A stretch of 44,170 nt of DNA from Chitinophaga pinensis (lineage in GTDB: Bacteria > Bacteroidota > Bacteroidia > Chitinophagales > CAMDFR01): NCBI GenBank assembly GCA_945897725.1, contig CAMDFR010000020.1, forward strand, positions 1-44,170, written 5' to 3'. Below are positions 1-6,829 of this stretch, in pieces (position 1 is the first letter of the stretch; the number at the start of each line of letters is the position of its first letter). The notes under the pieces were generated by a model. That model worked only from the letters and a program-made list of their open reading frames with translations. It ran no database searches and had not been told where the DNA came from. The position numbers and the translations under genes were made by a program.

Positions 1-36
1 GGGATTCACTAACCTTAAAACTACCTAACAATCTTC

Positions 37-64
37 TATACGATGGCGAAAATAAAAGGTTACA
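37..64 (-). promoter_or_regulatory. ECF-sigma-like promoter of the leftmost repeat unit
   Basis: On the minus strand, TGTAACC (64-58) is followed after 15 bp by CGTATA (42-37). This resembles ECF-family -35/-10 boxes. The same pair recurs at 221-194, 377-350, 532-505 (where CGTATA becomes CTTATA) and, with a wholly different 16-bp spacer, at 690-662 (CGTACA). The transcript from this copy would run off the left edge of the window. The assignment rests on conservation between copies and resemblance to ECF promoters, not on mapped starts. Confidence 0.45.
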
Positions 65-123
65 TCTTTTAAAAAAAAATCGAAAGAATGTATGCTTTGG
101 GTGCTTCTAGCATGGACTTTGGC

Positions 124-187
124 TAAAAAAAGAAAATCCCAAAAGTTTATAACTCTTGGGATTCACTAACCTTAAAACTACCTAACA
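124..187 (-). ncRNA. Candidate small RNA, repeat copy 1
   Basis: The predicted minus-strand transcript starts about 7 nt after the CGTATA box at 199-194. It ends in an intrinsic terminator: the stem at 163-156 pairs with 142-135 (AATCCCAA with TTGGGATT, 8 bp, 13-nt loop), followed by TTCTTTTTTT. It is about 64 nt long. The body contains GTTAGGTAGTTTTAAGG, identical in all copies including the diverged fifth. Target and function are unknown. Confidence 0.45.
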
Positions 188-279
188 ATCTTCTATACGA
201 TGGCGAAAATAAAAGGTTACATCTTTTAAAAAAAATTGAAAGAATGTATGCTGAGGGTGCTTGTAGCATGGACTTTGGC

Positions 280-343
280 TAAAAAAAGAAAATCCCAAAA
301 GTTTATAACTCCTGGGATTCACTAACCTTAAAACTACCTAACA
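280..343 (-). ncRNA. Candidate small RNA, repeat copy 2
   Basis: The promoter boxes are at 377-371 (TGTAACC) and 355-350 (CGTATA). The terminator stem 319-313/297-291 is 7 bp (AATCCCA with TGGGATT), followed by TTCTTTTTTT. The body matches copy 1 apart from one base at the hairpin base (CTCC instead of CTCT on the plus strand). Confidence 0.45.
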
Positions 344-434
344 ATCTTCTATACGATGGCGAAAACAAAAGGTTACATCTTTAAAAAAAATTGAAAGAAT
401 ATATGCTGAGGGTGCTTGTAGCATGGACTTTGGC

Positions 435-498
435 TAAAAAAAGAAAATCCCAAAAGCTTATAACTCTTGGGATTCACTAACCTTAAAACTACCTAACA
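435..498 (-). ncRNA. Candidate small RNA, repeat copy 3
   Basis: The promoter boxes are at 532-526 (TGTAACC) and 510-505. The -10-like box is CTTATA instead of CGTATA, so this copy may be weaker. The terminator stem is 474-467/453-446 (8 bp) with a T-tract after it. The loop carries a T-to-C change (plus strand GCTTATAAC). Confidence 0.4.
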
Positions 499-591
499 AT
501 CTTCTATAAGATGGCGAAAACAAAAGGTTACATCTTTTAAAAAAAAATTGAAAGAATGTATGCTGTGCGTGCTTGTAGCATGGTCTTTGGC

Positions 592-655
592 TAAAAAAAG
601 AAAATCCCAAAAGTTTATAACTCCTGGGATTCACTAACCTTAAAACTACCTAACA
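592..655 (-). ncRNA. Candidate small RNA, repeat copy 4 with diverged promoter spacer
   Basis: This is the rightmost copy. TGTAACC (690-684) and CGTACA (667-662) are kept, while the 16 bp between them and everything upstream differ from the other copies. The transcribed part and its terminator (stem 631-625/609-603, then TTCTTTTTTT) are unchanged. Only the putative promoter boxes and the RNA body are shared. This is the best evidence that the unit is a promoter-driven RNA gene, not inert satellite DNA. Confidence 0.5.
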
Positions 656-830
656 CTGCTTTGTACGCTATTTGTATAAACAAGGTTACAGAAAGGAATA
701 AAAAAAATTAAACAAAAAAATTAAATGATTGATTCACAAGCACCTTAAAGTTTATCCAATCAAAAAAGCCTTGAAGCGTTAATTAAACTTAATTTAGTTT
801 TCACTAGAGGAGCATGACATTTTAATTGTA

Positions 831-838
831 TAGTTTTG
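831..838 (+). promoter_or_regulatory. Bacteroidota -7 box TAGTTTTG upstream of the fasciclin gene
   Basis: TAGTTTTG fits the Bacteroidota primary-sigma -7 consensus TAnnTTTG and sits 17 bp before the ATG at 856. No clear TTG appears at -33. A frame-compatible TTG at 826 lies on this box, which argues against it as the start codon. Confidence 0.35.
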
Positions 839-855
839 TAATTAAATCTAATCAT

Positions 856-1425
856 ATGAAAAAGACGAATACTTATTGGGTGCTAGGCTTGCTAGCTTTT
901 CTTTACTTTGGCATTGGCTGTCAATCTGCTTCAAATCAAAATTCGACATCCAGCAAGGAAACTACTCAATCAACAGCACCCAAGCTTGCTGAACATGAAT
1001 TGGTTGCCAACAATATCTCTTCTATTATCTCTGCCTCCAAGGATCATAGTACTTTGTTAGAAGCGATGAAAATATCAGGCATAGAATCGGTTTTAGAAGG
1101 GAATGGAGCGTATACATTTTTTGCACCCAATAATGCTGCCTTTGATATATTGCCAGAAGCCACCAAAGCATTCATGCTAAATTCCAAGACAAAATTTAAA
1201 TCAAACAGTGTGCTATCCTACCATTTGGTAGTCGGCAAATTTAAGTTGGCAGATTTAAAAGATGGTCAAGTATTAACGACCAAGCATGGTGGAACCTTGA
1301 AGATTGTTTTTAAAGATGGGTCACCTACTGTGAATGGCGCAAAAATGACCACTACAGACATTGAGGCTGGCAATGGGGTGGTGCATATGATAGATGCTGT
1401 GTTACTTCCTGCCGTTCATAAATAG
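856..1425 (+). CDS. Fasciclin (FAS1) domain lipoprotein
   Basis: This 189-residue protein has a signal peptide ending in a lipobox-like FGIGC (Cys about residue 22). A Ser/Thr/Gln-rich linker follows, then one FAS1 domain from about residue 50 to the end. Typical FAS1 features are visible: YTFFAPNNAAF in the first conserved block, a central YHLV, and NGVVHMIDAVLLP at the end. FAS1 domains mediate adhesion or ligand binding at the cell surface; the ligand is not predictable here. I chose the ATG at 856 over the upstream TTG because it begins the MKK signal peptide and lies behind a promoter-like box. The gene is convergent with xseB, 31 bp away. Confidence 0.88.
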   Translation: MKKTNTYWVLGLLAFLYFGIGCQSASNQNSTSSKETTQSTAPKLAEHELVANNISSIISASKDHSTLLEAMKISGIESVLEGNGAYTFFAPNNAAFDILPEATKAFMLNSKTKFKSNSVLSYHLVVGKFKLADLKDGQVLTTKHGGTLKIVFKDGSPTVNGAKMTTTDIEAGNGVVHMIDAVLLPAVHK

Positions 1426-1456
1426 TTTCCAATATTTAATGCTAGCGTAGCAAAGT

Positions 1457-1687
1457 CTATTCATTTCCAGTATCCACTTTCTTTTTTCTCGATGTTGCTT
1501 TAGGCTTCGTTAGTTGATCAAGTTCTTTATCAATGCCACGAAGTTTTAGTTCACAAAATTCGATAAGTTCATTTGCCTCCTTCACTTTATTGGCCAATTG
1601 GTCGACCAAAATAGCATCGTCTTCTATTTCATGAACCAACTTTTCTAACGATGCGAAGGCATTGCTAAAGGTCATTTCCTTTTTCAT
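1457..1687 (-). CDS. xseB: Exodeoxyribonuclease VII small subunit
   Basis: This 76-residue helical protein matches XseB: the FSNAFASLEKLVHEIE opening is the typical XseB N-terminal helix, and the length is usual for the family. XseB binds XseA to form exonuclease VII, which degrades single-stranded DNA. Its start lies inside the end of xseA (23-bp overlap), indicating translational coupling. The C-terminus is lysine-rich (KATSRKKK). Confidence 0.9.
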   Translation of the reverse strand: MKKEMTFSNAFASLEKLVHEIEDDAILVDQLANKVKEANELIEFCELKLRGIDKELDQLTKPKATSRKKKVDTGNE

Positions 1688-2822
1688 GTATTTCCTTTTT
1701 TAATATTTGAGAAGTAAGTATTTCATTCATCAATTCGATATCCACTGTATCACCGAGGCTAATTTGACTTGGATGGACTACTATTTTTTTATTCTTGCTA
1801 ATGATGGCAAATCCTCTTTTTAAAGTAGAGCTTGGACTTGCCATTTTCACCAAACGTTTCACTTTTGATAATTCCTCTTTGGCGCTATGCATCAGCTGTA
1901 TAGCCTCTTGGTCAAATCGCTCTTTTAACCGAAGCATGAGGTTTTCAAATTCAAAATTATATTCTATGAGCTGAGCGGCTACTTTGGTGGGTGTTTTATA
2001 CGGTCTAGCCATTAAATCAACAATGCTGATATTTCTATCGTGCCCTATTCCAGTAAAAATGGGTAATGGAAATAGAGCTACTTTTTTTGCTAAATCATAT
2101 TTCTCAAAAGGTTCGAAATCAGTTTGGGAGCCGCCCCCTCTCACAATAGCTACCACATCAAAATGATCTTTCTCTTTTTCGATTTCGTTCAATTGTTGAA
2201 TGATTAATTCGTGCGCTGTATCGCCTTGGATAGTGCACAGATACTCGCGTACCTCTAGCTGATAGCCAAATTTATTTTCACTGATTTCTTTAAGGAAATC
2301 TCTTTGGCCATCTGAATTCACCGCTGTAATTAATGCAATGCGTTGAACAACTATTGGTAATGGAAGACTATTAGATATGGTTCGATAATACTCCCCTATT
2401 TGTTGAATTTCATTTGGATTTTCCTTTAGTAACTTCTCTAAAGTTGCTTGACGTTCGAGTTCTATTGTCCCAAGACTGTGGGCAATATCAATCTGTAGTA
2501 CATCCGCATTAAGCCCATATATCTGATGAAAGCGCACTTTTACTAAACAAATAATTTTGAGTCCATTCACAAATTCTTGTTTGGTGCTTTTCTCAAAAGC
2601 CTCAATTTGATCATAACTATTGGACCAGAAAACTGCTTTCAATTCTGCCAAGGTTGTGGATCCGGAACGTTCTATTAGTTTTAAATAACAGCGCTTCGAA
2701 ACACTTTGCTTCTTGACATCACTTATTTCTGCAGAGATCCAAAAGGATTGACCAGTAAAGCGTTCATCAAGAGTGTTTTGTATCTCTTGGGTAAGTTCAC
2801 TTAGAGTAATTGCATTTGACAT
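1665..2822 (-). CDS. xseA: Exodeoxyribonuclease VII large subunit
   Basis: This 385-residue protein is the catalytic subunit of exonuclease VII. An N-terminal OB-fold (about 1-110, with FWISAEISDVK) precedes the catalytic region. The hallmarks VAIVRGGGS, the downstream GIGHD and the KTPT motif are all present, followed by helical C-terminal sequence. It is slightly shorter than the E. coli protein, mainly in the coiled C-terminal part, as is common in Bacteroidota. It overlaps xseB by 23 bp. It lies 113 bp downstream of the pyrrole-type operon on the same strand; I saw no clear terminator or strong promoter in that gap, so its promoter is uncertain. Confidence 0.93.
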   Translation of the reverse strand: MSNAITLSELTQEIQNTLDERFTGQSFWISAEISDVKKQSVSKRCYLKLIERSGSTTLAELKAVFWSNSYDQIEAFEKSTKQEFVNGLKIICLVKVRFHQIYGLNADVLQIDIAHSLGTIELERQATLEKLLKENPNEIQQIGEYYRTISNSLPLPIVVQRIALITAVNSDGQRDFLKEISENKFGYQLEVREYLCTIQGDTAHELIIQQLNEIEKEKDHFDVVAIVRGGGSQTDFEPFEKYDLAKKVALFPLPIFTGIGHDRNISIVDLMARPYKTPTKVAAQLIEYNFEFENLMLRLKERFDQEAIQLMHSAKEELSKVKRLVKMASPSSTLKRGFAIISKNKKIVVHPSQISLGDTVDIELMNEILTSQILKKEIHEKGNDL

Positions 2823-2935
2823 GTGTAGGTTTCATTCAATAGAATTGCTAAATCAGGTATAGAAAATAAATATAGAAAATAAAAATGATGTTCTATAATA
2901 TTTGTTCTAAATCAAAAAATAAAAAAAGAGATAGG

Positions 2936-4255
2936 CTAATCGATGTTGTGAGCTTCGGTTCTCTTATCAATAAAAAGGATTGGCTTTCTGCTCGACTCTG
3001 GGTATTGAATAGATTGCAAGAGCATTTTATCAATAATATAAATATCTGGTGCCACTCTGAGTTTGGCTCTAAAATGATCTTTCAATTCCTTTTCGAATCG
3101 CTCATTCACACTACTTTTAGTGGATAGCTTAACAAGAATATGATCCGTTCCTATTTCGTTGGTGGATACCTCGATCAAATAGGATTCAATCTCTGCAACA
3201 CTATTGAGCACCTCATGTATAGAAGATGGGAAAAGGGTGGTTCCTTTATATTTAATCATTTGATTTTTCCTTCCTATTACTGGTCCAAGCCGAGTGGTGC
3301 TTCTACCACAGGCACATTTCTCTTCGTAGTGATAACAAATATCACCTGTTTTATATCGTAACAAGGGCATTCCTTCCACACCAAGTGTAGTGATGGTCAC
3401 TTCACCAGGCATGTTATGTTCAACGGTATTGTTTTGATCATCTAGGAATTCAAGAATGATTAGTTCTGGATGATGATGTCCACCTGCGCCATGTTTGCAT
3501 TCTGTGAAGGCTGTGGCCATCTCAGTAGAAGCATAGGTACTGTACAACTCTACAGGCCATGCTTCTGTGATTTTAGATCCTAAGGTATTGAATTCAAAAT
3601 TGACATTTCTAATAGGTTCTCCAATACAAATTACTTTTTTGACAGCGCTTGATCTAAAATCAATATCATTTTTTTGCGCATACTCTATTAGTTTCAATAT
3701 AAAAGAGGGTACAGCGATGAGCACAGTTGGTTTGAAACGCAAAATAGAATCCCATTGCAATTCTGGCATTCCAGCCCCCACTCTAATAATACCTGCCCCT
3801 AATTTTCTAGCTCCCAAAAAATAGGCCATGCCCGCCATGAAACGTTTATCAATAGTGGTTGTCAGCTGAATGATATCGCTGCTGCTGCATCCAGCTACTT
3901 CAAATGAAATCGCTTCATTGTAGGCAAGACGCTCTAAGTCACCATCCGTCATCATGAGGCTCACAGGGTCTCCAACGGTGCCTGATGTGGTGATATAATC
4001 AATAATTTTTTCTTGACTTACGCAAACAAATGATTGATTGTGTTTGGCAAGATCATCCTTGGTCGTAACCGGAATTTTTATGAGGTCTTCCAGAGATTGG
4101 ATGCTTTTCACATCGATATGGTAGTCACGGAAAACTGATTTATAATAGTCAGAAGAAATCGATAAGTATTCAAGCGTTTCGACTAATCGCTTTTCTTGGA
4201 AACTTTTAATAAGACTTCGTTCGGCATATTCTATTTCAGGATTCAGTACAGACAT
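2936..4255 (-). CDS. PaaK/CapK-type adenylate-forming ligase
   Basis: This 439-residue protein belongs to the phenylacetate-CoA ligase family, which adenylates carboxylates and transfers them to a thiol. The P-loop TTSGTVGDP is at about 89-97. Further motifs are YASTEMATAF, the TGD of the hinge region and CACGRSTTRLG, the Cys-containing motif of this family. The ATG at 4255 (MSVLNPEIEY) was chosen over an upstream start because it leaves a 10-bp gap to the preceding gene and begins the PaaK-like N-terminal helix. It is the last gene of the operon. Its substrate is unknown; it could activate pyrrole-2-carboxylate, a second acyl group or a salvaged acid. Confidence 0.8.
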   Translation of the reverse strand: MSVLNPEIEYAERSLIKSFQEKRLVETLEYLSISSDYYKSVFRDYHIDVKSIQSLEDLIKIPVTTKDDLAKHNQSFVCVSQEKIIDYITTSGTVGDPVSLMMTDGDLERLAYNEAISFEVAGCSSSDIIQLTTTIDKRFMAGMAYFLGARKLGAGIIRVGAGMPELQWDSILRFKPTVLIAVPSFILKLIEYAQKNDIDFRSSAVKKVICIGEPIRNVNFEFNTLGSKITEAWPVELYSTYASTEMATAFTECKHGAGGHHHPELIILEFLDDQNNTVEHNMPGEVTITTLGVEGMPLLRYKTGDICYHYEEKCACGRSTTRLGPVIGRKNQMIKYKGTTLFPSSIHEVLNSVAEIESYLIEVSTNEIGTDHILVKLSTKSSVNERFEKELKDHFRAKLRVAPDIYIIDKMLLQSIQYPESSRKPILFIDKRTEAHNID

Positions 4256-4265
4256 ATATAATAAA

Positions 4266-5672
4266 CTAGTGTTCAGCCATAAAAGCATCCATCAGCTCCT
4301 TGCTATAAGATTCAGAAAGTTCGTAGCCACAAGTGGTGGTACTTCTATCATGCTTATCTAGTGCAAAGTTTTTAAATCTCATGTAATGCTTAGGATCTTG
4401 TAACATGTCAATCATCTCATTATACTTCTCATGCTCAGAGAAGAAATCTCCGGCCAACAAATAATGTAATAATTGGAATGAAGTTTCATGATTGATATGG
4501 TCGCTCAACTCCATATTTGAATTATTCAATTCAGCTAGATTCAATGCTTTTGAGTTGTAGAAATAATAGATAAATTTAGCGATGAGTTTGTAAGCACCAT
4601 TGATAGATTCAAAAGCCTCTGCAATGGTAGAATTATCTTTCATATCTCCTGCCTTCATCTTTTTATCTAAGGCATCGGCTAACATAAAAGAAGTTTTCAT
4701 ACTTAGATAAACACCACTAGAAAAAATAGGATCTAGAAATGCAGAAGAGTCACCAGTCAAAACGAAATCATTACCATGCTTTACATCTGTGTAATAGGAA
4801 TAATCACCTACCACCATCAATGGCTGTCCATCTCTCCTCTTTGCGTTTTTCAATAAATTTACTACATATGGTGCCGTATTAATTTCGTTTTGATAAAACT
4901 GATACTGCCAGTCCTCAACACCTGCTTCCATTAATTTGGCTTTCTCTGCTTTCACATAAGAATTATTCAATACCACGCCTACACTAATTCTGTTCACTCC
5001 TACGGGAATAACAAATATCCAACCTGCTTTGTCCCCTCCAAGATAAACGATTGGTTGAATTCCAACATCGATGTATTCCGGCATTTCATCTAGCATCCAA
5101 TGCGTAGCAAATGCGATTCTATCAAGGTTATCAAAAGTTTTTCTGCTATTAAACTTTCTGCATAAAAAAGTATCTTGACCACTTGCATCAATCAATTGCT
5201 TGGCATAATGCGTTTTTGTTTCTCCCATTTTGTCCATCACATCCACTTTCACTAATTCATCAGGACGATTCAATTCTACACCGGTAACCTTCGACTCTTC
5301 GAAGACAGTTGCCCCAAACTTTCTGCTATTTTTCAATAGCATATCGTCAAACTCTGCTCTTAGCACATGAAATGAAAGCGCACTTTCATCTTTGATTACT
5401 TTATTGAAACAATAGGTGTTTTTCTTGGTACCATCTGGACTGATAAACATCACACCTGGTTTACGCACCATGTGCTTTTTCATATCATCAAGAATTTCCA
5501 TTTCATCTAACATCTGATAACAAAATGGCAATAATGATTCTCCAACATGTTCACGAGGAAATTTCTCTTTTTCAAAAACTGTTACGGAGTAGCCTTTTCT
5601 GGATAATTGTGTTGCAATTGTTGAGCCAGCAGGTCCCCCACCGATAACTATAAAGTCTTGTAAATTTTCCAT
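4266..5672 (-). CDS. PltA-like flavin-dependent halogenase homologue
   Basis: This 468-residue FAD-dependent enzyme is of the tryptophan-halogenase/PltA type. It has GGGPAGS at 11-17 for FAD binding, FPREHVGESLLPF just after the first strand, the DASG strand near 162-165, and GDSSAFLDPIFSSG at 307-320. Lys71 lies where carrier-tethered and tryptophan halogenases place the conserved lysine (by-eye alignment). The WxWxIP halogenase signature is altered: residues 218-223 read WIFVIP, with Phe for the second Trp. Halogenation of a carrier-bound pyrrole is therefore plausible but not assured; hydroxylation or another flavin oxidation is possible. It starts 41 bp after the dehydrogenase gene and ends 10 bp before the PaaK-like gene. 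A separate flavin reductase would be needed and is not in the window. Confidence 0.8.
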   Translation of the reverse strand: MENLQDFIVIGGGPAGSTIATQLSRKGYSVTVFEKEKFPREHVGESLLPFCYQMLDEMEILDDMKKHMVRKPGVMFISPDGTKKNTYCFNKVIKDESALSFHVLRAEFDDMLLKNSRKFGATVFEESKVTGVELNRPDELVKVDVMDKMGETKTHYAKQLIDASGQDTFLCRKFNSRKTFDNLDRIAFATHWMLDEMPEYIDVGIQPIVYLGGDKAGWIFVIPVGVNRISVGVVLNNSYVKAEKAKLMEAGVEDWQYQFYQNEINTAPYVVNLLKNAKRRDGQPLMVVGDYSYYTDVKHGNDFVLTGDSSAFLDPIFSSGVYLSMKTSFMLADALDKKMKAGDMKDNSTIAEAFESINGAYKLIAKFIYYFYNSKALNLAELNNSNMELSDHINHETSFQLLHYLLAGDFFSEHEKYNEMIDMLQDPKHYMRFKNFALDKHDRSTTTCGYELSESYSKELMDAFMAEH

Positions 5673-5713
5673 AATTAAGTAGATTTATGTGATTGTTTTG
5701 ATTGATTTATTTT

Positions 5714-6829
5714 TTAGATTCCCAAATTTGAAACAATGATATTTTTTTGAACTTCTGAGGTACCAGAATAAATCGTTGCAGCCATAGCATCTCTTACCTC
5801 CTGCTCAATTCCATATTCTGTGATATAACCATAGCCTCCAAAAATTTGCATTGCATTCAGCATAAAATTTTTAACAGTATTACTGACAAAAAGTTTTGTA
5901 ATCGCCGCTTCTTTGCTCACATTTTTTTTATGATCCAAACACCAAGCAGATTTGTATGCATAATTTCGCGCTACATCCAAGGTGCAAACCATATCTGCAA
6001 TAGTGTGCGAGACCCCTTGAAACTTTCCTATGCTTTGTCCAAGACTTTTTCTTTGTTTTACAAACTCAATAGTTTTTGCCAATACTCTTTGCATGGCTCC
6101 TAAATGAATACCAGCTAAACATATTCTTTCCCACTCCATAGAATGATTAAAAATAAACGCGCCACCACCTTCTTTACCCAGTAAATTAGTTTCACTTAAG
6201 CTAGACTGTTCAAAAATAATTTCGCCTAAGGAACAATTTTCAAGTCCCATTTTTTTGAAGCTTGCTCCAATCTTATATTGATCTTTCTCAACAATAAAAG
6301 CACTAAGTCCACCAAAAAAACCTTTATCTGGATTGGTCTCAGCATAGGTCAGCACTAGAGAAGAGGCTGCACTATTGGATATAAAAGTCTTACTTCCATT
6401 GAGAAGATATTGACCCTCTACTTTTTTCGCCTTACATTGCAGATTGAATACATCAGAACCACTTTCACTTTCTGTCATGGCATTGGCAGCGATCATACTT
6501 CCGTCAATGAGCGAAGGAATATATTGTTGCTTTTGATGTACTGTTCCATATTTATGAATAGGAATCACACAAGCTAAAGTATGTGCAGCTATGGCAAAAG
6601 ACAATCCATTATCTGAGGAGCCTTTGGACATTGCTTCAAGAGCAATCAACATATCTGTGGCACCTAAGCCTAATCCGCCGTATTCATTATCGATACAAGT
6701 GCCTATAATACCAGTGTCTGCGATATATTGCCACTTATCTTCGAAGGATAAAGATTGACTCATACTGCTAGTAGCCTCGAATATCGTTTCTTGTAATAAT
6801 TTTTGATCACCGCTTAATTCAAAGTCCAT
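5714..6829 (-). CDS. PltE-like acyl-CoA dehydrogenase-fold flavoprotein (prolyl-S-carrier dehydrogenase candidate)
   Basis: This 371-residue protein has the complete acyl-CoA dehydrogenase fold: an N-terminal helical domain, MTESESGSD at 118-126 for FAD/substrate contacts, and a C-terminal domain with IFGGYGYITEYGIEQ and IYSGTSEVQ near 329-361. The strings SMEWERICLAG (230-240) and RDAMAATIYSGTSE closely resemble those I know from PltE/RedW/CloN3-type L-prolyl-PCP dehydrogenases, and 371 residues is close to PltE. Glu234 (WER) and Glu359 (GTSE) occupy the two positions where this superfamily places its catalytic base. The ATG overlaps the stop of the adenylation gene (TAATG), so the two are translationally coupled. 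Expected reaction: two-step oxidation of prolyl-S-carrier to pyrrole-2-carboxyl-S-carrier. An ordinary acyl-CoA dehydrogenase is less likely in this context. Confidence 0.82.
   Translation of the reverse strand: MDFELSGDQKLLQETIFEATSSMSQSLSFEDKWQYIADTGIIGTCIDNEYGGLGLGATDMLIALEAMSKGSSDNGLSFAIAAHTLACVIPIHKYGTVHQKQQYIPSLIDGSMIAANAMTESESGSDVFNLQCKAKKVEGQYLLNGSKTFISNSAASSLVLTYAETNPDKGFFGGLSAFIVEKDQYKIGASFKKMGLENCSLGEIIFEQSSLSETNLLGKEGGGAFIFNHSMEWERICLAGIHLGAMQRVLAKTIEFVKQRKSLGQSIGKFQGVSHTIADMVCTLDVARNYAYKSAWCLDHKKNVSKEAAITKLFVSNTVKNFMLNAMQIFGGYGYITEYGIEQEVRDAMAATIYSGTSEVQKNIIVSNLGI

Larger units (their letters stand above)
1..654. repeat. Tandem array of ~156-bp units (4 full copies plus a diverged fifth)
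   Basis: Units begin with GGGATTCACTAACC at 1, 158, 314, 469 and 626, giving periods of 157, 156, 155 and 157 bp. The full copies are nearly identical. Differences are A-tract length, ATAAAAGG versus ACAAAAGG, and alternating CTCTTGGG or CTCCTGGG at the unit ends. The fifth copy keeps the first ~29 bases exactly, then diverges except for GTACG and AAGGTTACA. The array starts at the window edge, so it may extend further left. No protein-coding ORF is shared by the units. The conserved pieces fit a small RNA gene with its own promoter on the minus strand (see the ncRNA entries). Confidence 0.95.

Noticed and set aside
43..72. Nine-codon ORF (MAKIKGYIF) inside the tandem repeat units
   Set aside because: The stop position shifts with the length of the A-tract from copy to copy, so the frame is not conserved; the minus-strand RNA explanation fits better.
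1..654. CRISPR array
   Set aside because: The whole ~156-bp unit repeats without unique spacers, and no cas genes are present.
826..855. Upstream TTG start for the fasciclin gene
   Set aside because: It lies on a promoter-like box, and the signal peptide begins properly at the ATG at 856.
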